Source: Monoplex corrugatus
Taxonomy: Eukaryota > Mollusca > Gastropoda > Littorinimorpha > Ranellidae
Assembly: GCA_030674185.1 (NCBI GenBank)
Contig: JAPXFY010000018.1
Coordinates: 50,605,255-50,669,254 of the forward strand
Length of the DNA: 64,000 nt
Reading direction: 5' to 3'
This document shows positions 56,504 to 64,000 of the stretch, one piece after another. Position 1 is the stretch's first letter. The number at the start of each line of letters is the position of its first letter. A program made the translations under genes and the position numbers. The notes under the pieces are model-generated. The model had not been told where the DNA came from. It searched no databases and saw only the letters and a program-made list of their open reading frames with translations.

Positions 56504-58662
56504 AGGTATAGTGCATGCTTGTGCTTTCACATAGTTATTGCTGAGATGACCAGCCAGTAGTAGGTGCTTTGAGTTTGAGAATAACATGAAATGGCATGAG
56601 TCACTAAATGTTCCAGTAATTCACATGCTAATGTCACAATTTTTAATGATCAATAATTGAAAATATGGTATGCATAATAATGACAGGAATATATAAAAAC
56701 ACATCCAGAGTAAAGATAACTTTTTCACTGCTCTTTTGTTGTACAGCCAAGTCAGTTGTATGTAACTTAATGCGTATGCTCTAGTTTGTCCTCTGGTTAA
56801 TTTTCAGCTTTCTTAAGGAAAGGTAAAGTTGGATTTAAAATTACAGAAAACACATACGCACAATTTCCCTACAAATGGGAAAAAATAAGGTGTTCAGAGG
56901 TTAATTTGTAAATTTTCATTTTTCAGTCTCAATGTAAAAGAGTACAACTTTCTTTTAATATGAATGTACAACTTTCCTTTACTAGTCTGCATATAGAAGA
57001 TTATCTATAAGTCCATTATTATACTTTAATTCATAATGTCATACATGCAGTATGATATTTTATTTTGTTTTATGTAAATTTCCAATATAAAGTGGCCATT
57101 TGGGTGCTGCTTTTTAATAAAAAGCTTTATTTGGATTATCTTATAAGCCTAAATAAGATGGCATTTTATTTTAGTAGGAAATGAACTTGCTTATCAATGA
57201 ATTTAATATTTTGATTATGAGAGTTGCCCAATGTTTTTATTTTGACACATGAACATTGGCATTTCTTATTTTTGTTTGAATTTAATGCATTCTCAATTAA
57301 AATTGTAAATTATTTCATTTTATCAAAGTTGTCCATTTTAATAACCAATTTTGTCAAAATAGACAAAACACACATCTGGACTTGAATTAAAAGTTTTTGA
57401 TTGACCGTTTTTGTTATTTTTTTCTTCTTTTTCTTTGATCTTCTGGCATGTGTGTGTATGCATTCTGTAGAAATTACATCAGTGTAGAAATAGTAAATCT
57501 ATGACAACCAATACTAAATGCTTTTCTTTCTCTGTTATACTTATTTTTTCCAGTCCTCCTTTATCCATTTTTTTCCATTCTTATCCTTAAAACTATCCAA
57601 TACTCTATCAACTATCCAATACTCTTTTCTGCTCACAACCCCCCCAACCATTTCATATTACTTTCTTTTTAAGCTTTGAACCCTTATCTCATTAGAATCT
57701 TCCAACTGGAATTTTCTTGTTATTCTTCCTATATCCACTATTCATTTATAAAGTTATCAGTCAGAAATATGTAGGAAAAGAAAAAATTGTCACTATAATG
57801 GCTCTACGGGGAACGGTTCTACAGCTGGACCATTACATAGACAGGACCGAGGAAAATTTGAAACTCCAAACATCTGCATGATTTTCAGGCTTAAAAGTGT
57901 CTTTTCAGTCTGTTCATATTGTGATATTTTCAGTCAGTATTCATCATCCATATCACTCTGTCAAAGCAGCTGATGGAATTCTAATATCTAATACAAAAAG
58001 TAATAGTAATACCATGATTTTCGAAAAACTGTTACCAAGAAACTGTTCGAACAGATGACAAGAAGCATGTGCGTGGAAGCACAGATATGTTTTTATGCGC
58101 ATACCAGTCTAAATAAAGCAATTGTACCTATATCACAAAAATATTTACATTGTCTGAAATAATGGACACAGCAATGACCATAATTTGGTTCAAAGTCAAA
58201 TGATATTTGGAAATATACTCTGTTACAGAAAGTTCTTTATCAAAGTCATGTTTGATACAACTGGTAACTGTACAAAAAAACCAGTCACATAAACTATTTC
58301 CCTAAGCCCAAGCTAGCGGAATTAAAGCAGATATCCACACACTCATGTAAAAGCTTGTAGCAAAAACAATATCGATATACCATGCAATAATAAGTGTCTG
58401 GCACCAATTTTAAAGGAATTCTGAAAGAAAACATCTCAAAGAAAAAAATTAAGGAGTAAGAAATGAAAAAATACTGGCAAAAAATGCCAAACTCAAAAAA
58501 GCAGTAGTAAATGGATCTGAATTGTAAGTACATGTGTATGAATAATATATATAAAATATCTATATTTGTATATATATGTACAAATAACAAAAATGGAAAA
58601 ACTCGAACAATAAAAGAATGAGAGTATGGTAAAGAGATCTTAGTTGCATAGATTTTAAAGTG

Positions 58663-58804
58663 TTAGGATTTCTTCATGATCTGTTTGAAATGTTTGTTTC
58701 TCTTCACTTTGTGTTGGATGAGTTTGGCATATCGTTTCAACAGTTTCTCCCAGAAACAGGATACATCTTCCTGACGTAGATGGTCCCACACAAACTGTCT
58801 GCCT
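58663..58804 (-). CDS. POGLUT1: POGLUT1 last coding exon
   Basis: Acceptor TTGTTTCAG, then (R)[28 protein letters not shown] and a basic tail ending MKKS, TAA. The [10 protein letters not shown] segment matches the DITCYWENLL region of POGLUT1. It lacks the KTEL/KDEL-like ending of most relatives. Confidence 0.92.
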
Positions 58805-61800
58805 CTGAAACAAGTGAAACAAATTTAACAAAATGACTATTAAAACAACAACAAAAAATATACAAATATAACAAATAAACAGAAGAAAACTTTAACATTC
58901 ACCGTACATTGCCCCAAATTTTGCAGGCTGTACTCTATGAGTTCAAACAAGTGTGACTGCCCACATTCAAGCAAACAATAATCTGGAAACAAAACATGAA
59001 AAAACAATCAGAACGCGTATTTGATATAACCAGACAAGACAGCGAAAATTTTTGGCCAACTGGCCTTTGTCAAGAATAAAGATCACAAACAAACACCAAA
59101 TACAAAAATTAGGAGAAAAAGACTGAAACTTCCCTGCTGCTTCGTCCAATGTGAGAAAAAGCACTCTGTGAGTATTTATTGGCCCATGCTTTTTGTGAAG
59201 GAATAATGCCTTGCTGTAGGCCTACATTGTGGGGTCTCCAGCAACCCATTTTTTTTTGTGAAGGAACAAAGCTTTGCCATACATAAGGAGTCTCCAGCAA
59301 CCCATGCTTTTTTTTCCTTATTTTTTTTTTTGAAAGAAAAAAAAGCCTTGTCCTATGACATGGGGTCTCCAGCAACCCATTCTGTTTTCGAAGAAACAAA
59401 ACCTTTCAGTATGTCAATGTGTCGCTTTTTTGTGAACGAATAAAGCCTTGTTCAGCACCACAGATTTCTATCTACACATTCTCTCTCTCTCCCCTTTGGA
59501 GGAACAGAATCTTGCCATATGCATATGCCATGTGCACATCACCCATTTTCTAAAGAAATCTGTTAATTTTGAAGTGTGGAATGGAATGGTATTGCTTTTA
59601 TAAAGTTTGTCGTAAGCTAACCATGTAGATATAGGTGTACATGATATGGAGATCGCAAGTGACAGGTGAATGTAATAACTTTTTTTTCAATCCAAGTGAT
59701 TCAGCTTGCTTTTTTCCTTTCAGTTTGTATGCTCGTGTGAATATTTATCCATACGGTTGACCATGCATCTACACCCTCACACATTCACCCACAATTAAAT
59801 CTGGCTTGGAACATGAAAAAACGTCACTATTGTCATCATTTTTCTAAAAGTGATGTCATAGTCCCTAGAACACCAAATGAACTATCAGTATATCTACAAC
59901 ATAAAACTTGTTTTCTGACTGCTTTTTCAAAGAAAAAAATATCTAAGAGATTTCTGATATATCTTCTGAAAGAATTACAATGTTCCCAATAATGCTGTCT
60001 ACAAACAGTTCAGATCTACTTTTACACTTTAATTTTGTTTGACGTTTTCTTTCCCACAAACTTTGTCAGTTACATTTGAAAGTAGAGTTAGAAACTATTT
60101 CATTTGTTCATCTTTTCCTTTGTTGTTTGGTCTCTCTATGTCTCCCGCACCCCCACCCCCACCCCAGTAGATATACCGGGAAAAGAGCAAAGAATTCTAA
60201 TGTAGTGATGCTGTCTAAAAACAAGTTCAGATCTATTTTTTCATTTTGTTTGATTTTTTCTCTCTCAAATTTTGTCAGTCATATTTTTCACACAAGGGTT
60301 AGAAGCTGTTTCATTTGTTCATCTTTTCCTTTGCTATTAGTCTCCCTTTAGCTCTTTAGCACTTCCTTCCCTGGTTTATATACTGGGGAGAAAGAGAATA
60401 TATCTTTCCCTCTCTACCCCTGGTATATGTTTTTGAACATTGTCAGTCATATTTGACAGGACACTTACTGGCTATTTCACTTGTTCCTATGTTCCTTCGC
60501 TATTTCTCTCTCTCTGGTATATATATTGGGGAGACAGACAAACTGAGAGAATGAGACAAATACATACCATCTTTCTCCCTGGTATTTTGCTGGGGAGAAA
60601 AAAAAAAGGTAGGAAGAGAGAGAATAATTCTCTCTCTCTCGGGTCAAAGATTGTGTGGGGGAGGGGGGAGCTATTCAGCGCACTCTCTCTCTCCATGTAC
60701 CGCCTGGCGTCTAGTTGTAGAAGCCATTATGACAATATGTATAAACAACTTGGGTGTATATGTGGGAGTTCTGAGAGACTAAACTTCTTTATCTCCAGAG
60801 ATATTGTCTCAATAGGCCTGCTTATCAACAGCTGTACAAACAGTGGCTGTTCTTCCAGATGACTGTGACCCGCAGTTGTTTGAGAATGGAGAAAAGGTGG
60901 GCGTTCTTGCAAGTTTCGTGCATATCACACCGTTCTTCTTCTTCTTTCCTTTTTTCTTTTTGTCTTGTATTAACATTTGCAACAATAGTACAGTGCATTC
61001 TATAATTTTGTAATGCTGTATGGCATTTGAGAGATAGGATCCCTCCCTTGAGGCCCAATCAGCCTTCTCTCTTTCTTAATTGGTGGTAAAAAAATTTAAA
61101 AACAGAAAAAAAAGAATATGTGTGTGTGTGACAGAGAAGATGACAAGTTGCGTCGAGTCATTTGTCAAGACTTGAATGTATCCTAGCTAGCATCCTCTCT
61201 GTGAGTGCATGTGTGTGTGTGTATGTCAGAGGGGGGATGACAGCTTGGGTCAGGGGTCACACACCCTACTCTCCTGTCTTCCCCCTCCCAGTTTGCATGG
61301 GTTTTGTGCCCTGGAGATTTGGTTGTCGTTGGTGATTGCTACATGGTTTGATTCTTTAATCAAGATTTGGCAGAACTCATCTCACTTCCCCTTTGACATC
61401 ATAGTTGCCTCCCCTCTCCCCACTTCTTACCACTGCTCATAAACACATTGGGATTTCATTTGGTCCCTTTTTTATCCACTGGCAGGGAAGTTTTAGTCTT
61501 TTTCTTGTTATCTATTGTTTGTGATCATGCATTCGCGCTTGACAAAGGCCGGTTGGCCGAAAATTTGCGCCTGTCTTGTCTTGTTGTATTGAATATGCGT
61601 TCTTTTTCGGTTTTCTTGTTCTTCTGGTTCCTGTTTGCTTGGACGTGGGCAGTCGCACTTATTTTGGATCACTACTATTATTATTATTATTTGATATAAA
61701 TTTCACTTCATAATCTCTTCTCTCAAGTTGAAAAACAAGATCTGTAACAGATGATAACACAAGAAACAACCAGAGACCAGTAAGGACAGTTTCATTCTAA

Positions 61801-63985
61801 GATGTCTGGAATGTTTGGACAGGGGGGAAAGAATTTGTTGATGAGACCTGGGTTGTGCCAGACCACAATTAGTCCATTTTAGGTGTCATTAATAGCGTGA
61901 CATTTAGACTCCGCTCTGTAGGAACACACGGGTCATTCCAGACCTAAGACATATGGCGCTCAAGTTTTCTTCTTTGACAACATGGGTTTGCTCAGCCTCA
62001 CAATGTATTAAGAGGTTTGTTGTCGTTCACTCCTTTGTTTATTAACACAAACTAACAATTTTTGGTAAAGATGTGGGGCAACCCTTAACTGACACCCTTA
62101 ACTGACAAAGTCATGAAAGTTTGTGAAGATAAAAACTTTCAGTTACGTTATGTGGAAATCACAACTGTGGGTCATATTATACCCAAGATGTACAGAAAAG
62201 GTTAACCTGTTAACTGCTTCCGACCAAATATTCGGTTAGAAGAAACATACACCTCCAGTGCCACCAACCGAATATTCGGTCGGTGATCTTTCCTATTTTT
62301 AGCCAGAAAACCCCAACACTTTCAGTGACATGTGAGATATCATGGAAACTTGAGGATTCCCTCTATAAATAGATGCTAATTATGATATGTGTGACGTTTT
62401 ATGATCTTTTCCACCGTGCAGTTGAAAAGGTGACCCCCTACAGCTGATTACTATTCAGCAACTGCAAACAACGGATGAAGTCGCTTCAACACCGAGTGTC
62501 GATCGGGCTGAAAAATAACTTATACAGCAAAAGAAGTTGCAGAAATCATTACTTGTGGAGCTGATTCTGATTTGCAGTCTGTTGATTTACTCGATAAGAG
62601 TGAAAATGACAATAATCTGGTGCATGCAGGCGATATTTCGATGTTGATGTCCGAAGTCGGACTTGACCCAGATAAGAGTCTGAGTGATATTACTAGCACT
62701 GGCGATCGTAAAAATGAAAGTACTGCTGCTCCTGGTGTGTTGTAAAGTATACTGAACAAGAAAATATTGTGGGGTTTTCTGGGCTGGATGAAGAGATACA
62801 AATGTTTTTGTATTTTAAGTCAAGACGTTTAAAACTCCATAGTACAGGCGATTTACCTCTTTATTTACACTTTGGCACTTAAGGGGCGGCATATTTCAAA
62901 CAAATACAGAGATTAATCAATCCTAACTCTCCACCAAAAACCCCAGTTTTTGAACTAACCCTGAAAATGAATCTGCTGAAAATGTCTTACCTTTCAGCTA
63001 TCTGTTTTACAACTTCATCGTTGGCAATGGAAAACTCCATGAGTTCCCTGAAAACCAAAATACGGCGCTCAAATCATTTGCTATCCAACACTTCTTGCAT
63101 AATCAAGATAAGTACCTGAGACAGTTAAGTCTTGCAGCCAACCCATATGTGGTCAAAATGCATTAAAACAGCTGAGATAATGATAAAAAAAAATTCTATT
63201 TCTACAGCACAAACACTGCAAAAACAGTTTCACACTTTGGCTCATTATAACCACTACATTGGGCATATTAGAATTTACACACATTCCTGGCTACACATGA
63301 TACAGGACATATGGTCCAAATTGAGAAGGAAAGGATGATAAAGTCACTTCAAAACGTAATGAACACTCAAAAAAATGTTGAGGGGAGGGGTAAAAAGGGG
63401 AGGAGGTTGTAAGTGACAAGAAAATGTTAAGGGGACGATGGAAAAACAGGGACAGGGAGGTTGTAAGAGACAAAGCTACTTCACTGAAATTTGCGCTTAT
63501 CTGGCTGAGGACAGGGAGGGTGGAAGACATAACTTGCAGTGACAAGAGACAGATTCATATGGAGGGCCATGATAGCCAATGCCATGTGGCAGAGTACATA
63601 ATATGATGATGATGATGACAAAGAATTCATATTCCATTCTGTCTTGTTCTAATTTACAAAAGATGCTGTCCCACATCCAGGAACATACTTGACCATATGG
63701 TTAGTGAAACGAGTAAGAAAGCATCAACTGTGAGAATGGGGAACAAACCTTTAAGTTTAAAGAAGCAACAAACTTCACTGTGAGAATAAGCAACAAACCT
63801 TTAAAGAACATCCTTACCTGACATTCAAGAGATCTTGTCTAACAGGAATGTAGTGTACCCATGGTTTCATGGCAGGATAGAAGAACTCCAGCCATTCCTC
63901 TCCCACATGCAGTACCAAAGAGGAACACAGGAACAAATGCTTGAAGCGAAAACTGGCTGCCACTCCACGGAAATTGAAGAGATAC
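58663..63985 (-). CDS. POGLUT1: Protein O-glucosyltransferase 1 (Rumi family), 3' part of gene
   Basis: Three exons on the minus strand (63985-63818, 63047-62991, 58804-58663) join with AG/GT borders and read through without a stop. They give the C-terminal 122 or so residues of a CAP10/GT90 glycosyltransferase. The stretch [20 protein letters not shown] and the following EEWLEFFYP and KPWVHYIPV are diagnostic of POGLUT1 rather than POGLUT2/3. In the family the enzyme sits in the ER lumen and adds O-glucose to EGF repeats of Notch and similar proteins. The gene continues beyond 64000. Oddly, the protein ends QIMKKS with no KDEL-like ER-retention tail. Confidence 0.93.
58948..59162 (-). repeat. 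Dispersed repeat family R, copy 2
   Basis: Same order of conserved phrases as copy 1 at 53505, from GACTGCCCACATTCAAGC to CTTCCCTGCTGCTTCG; many substitutions. Same orientation as copy 1. Confidence 0.85.
59165..59460. repeat. Degenerate tandem repeat, ~60-75 bp units
   Basis: GGGTCTCCAGCAACCCAT or near matches at about 59232, 59290 and 59364, each followed by a T run and GAA(G/A)GAA(C/T)AAAGC(T/C)TTG(C/T)C. About four units, including a decayed last one. Confidence 0.8.
59990..60540. repeat. Tandem duplication, ~216 bp units (two and a half copies)
   Basis: AATGCTGTCTACAAACAG...TTCAGATCT at 59991 recurs as GATGCTGTCTAAAAACAAGTTCAGATCT at 60207. Both continue through TTTTGTCAGT, GTTAGAA(A/G)CT and CATTTGTTCATCTTTTCCTTTG. 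A third partial unit covers 60431-60540. Confidence 0.8.
61468..61672 (+). repeat. Dispersed repeat family R, copy 3 (opposite orientation)
   Basis: Contains GGCAGGGAAGTTTTAGTC, TGTTTGTGATCAT, CTTGACAAAGGCCGGTTGGCCGAAA, CTGTCTTGTCTTG, GCGTTCTTTTT and GGACGTGGGCAGTC, the reverse complement of the phrases in copies 1 and 2. An ATT tail follows at 61673-61692, which suggests retroposition. Confidence 0.88.
62202..62745 (+). mobile_element. piggyBac-like element, 5' end and transposase N-terminal relic
   Basis: TTAACCTGTTAACTGC at 62202 looks like a TTAA target plus terminal repeat. Inverted ACCRAATATTCGGT-type repeats follow (62220-62239 and 62264-62283). From 62515 an open frame of 76 codons begins with ATA where ATG would be expected: [19 protein letters not shown], then an acidic Ser/Asp-rich stretch ending at TAA 62743-62745. 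This resembles the acidic N-terminus of piggyBac transposases. No 3' end was found. Confidence 0.5.
62991..63047 (-). CDS. POGLUT1: POGLUT1 57-base exon
   Basis: Acceptor TTTTCAG and donor GTAAGA flank 57 bases reading [20 protein letters not shown]. This aligns directly with the ELL-F--ANDD-A-EIAERG segment that follows the HYIPV motif in POGLUT1. Confidence 0.92.
63048..63817 (-). other. POGLUT1 upstream intron with LINE 3' end
   Basis: 0.77 kb. Contains the LINE 3' end at 63505-63622 and an imperfect GGGGA(G/C)G...AAGTGACAAGAAAATGTTRA(G)GGG repeat at about 63370-63470. Otherwise featureless. Confidence 0.85.
63505..63622 (+). mobile_element. LINE 3' end with (ATG)n tail
   Basis: The + strand reads [20 protein letters not shown] then TAA and a TGATGATGATGATG tail. 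It is the same ending as the elements at 15880 and 46556 and is the third copy of this family. Confidence 0.8.
63818..63985 (-). CDS. POGLUT1: POGLUT1 exon, sugar-nucleotide-binding C-lobe
   Basis: 168 bases between an acceptor (TACCAG at 63991-63986) and a GTAAGG donor. Encodes (K)[19 protein letters not shown] through PVRQDLLNV, the most conserved block of the family. It begins with the last base of a codon and ends with the first two, matching the next exon. Confidence 0.95.
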
Positions 63986-64000
63986 CTGGTACCAGACAGG

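Larger units (their letters stand above)
55411..58662. other. Convergent intergenic / POGLUT1 3' region
   Basis: Apart from the piggyBac-like element at 55987-56503 I see no gene. Several TTTATT strings (for example near 57125 and 57235) could be minus-strand poly(A) signals for POGLUT1, so part of this is likely its 3' UTR. Confidence 0.5.
58805..62990 (-). other. POGLUT1 penultimate intron
   Basis: 4.2 kb. Holds repeat R copy 2 (58948-59162), tandem units 59190-59460 and 59990-60540, repeat R copy 3 (61468-61672) and a piggyBac-like 5' end (62202-62745). 61.7-62.2 kb has no recognised feature. Confidence 0.85.

Overview
This is an animal (eukaryotic) genomic window. The protein-coding content is split into exons with GT/AG introns. 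Large stretches hold non-LTR retrotransposon fragments, tRNA-derived SINEs, DNA-transposon relics and very abundant CA/GT microsatellites. The gene set (Bicaudal-D, a leucine-rich-repeat membrane protein, protein O-glucosyltransferase 1) is metazoan. The repeat style would fit a mollusc or another lophotrochozoan, but that is an inference and the sequence does not fix the species.

Layout. 1-8.1 kb: repeat-dominated, with compound microsatellites, minisatellites and dead reverse-transcriptase (RT) fragments. 8.4-19.1 kb (+): a complete five-exon Bicaudal-D (BicD) gene, 840 aa; its introns hold old LINE and SINE remnants. 19.2-33.4 kb: no recognisable coding sequence; T/G-rich on the + strand by eye, with one ~77 bp minisatellite. 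33.5-41 kb: two near-identical 5'-truncated LINE copies in opposite orientation, a SINE, and a strong 23-bp-arm hairpin. 42.3-52.8 kb (+): a two-exon gene for a 1157-aa single-pass LRR membrane protein. Its 7.1 kb intron contains a LINE inserted into a SINE and another dead RT. 52.8-58.6 kb: convergent 3' regions, with a short non-autonomous piggyBac-like element and tandem repeats. 58.7-64 kb (-): the last three coding exons of POGLUT1; the 5' part of the gene lies beyond the window.

The three host genes have no obvious shared pathway: BicD is a cytosolic dynein adaptor, POGLUT1 is an ER glycosyltransferase for EGF repeats, and the LRR protein is of unknown function. BicD and the LRR gene are co-oriented, and POGLUT1 converges on the LRR gene. 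No operon, CRISPR array, rRNA or confident tRNA gene was seen. No wholly new biological system is evident. The best leads are two nested splice donors at the BicD C-terminus, the LRR protein with its long low-complexity stalk, the hairpin at 38.46 kb, the piggyBac-like miniature element, and a dispersed repeat with a hammerhead-like core.
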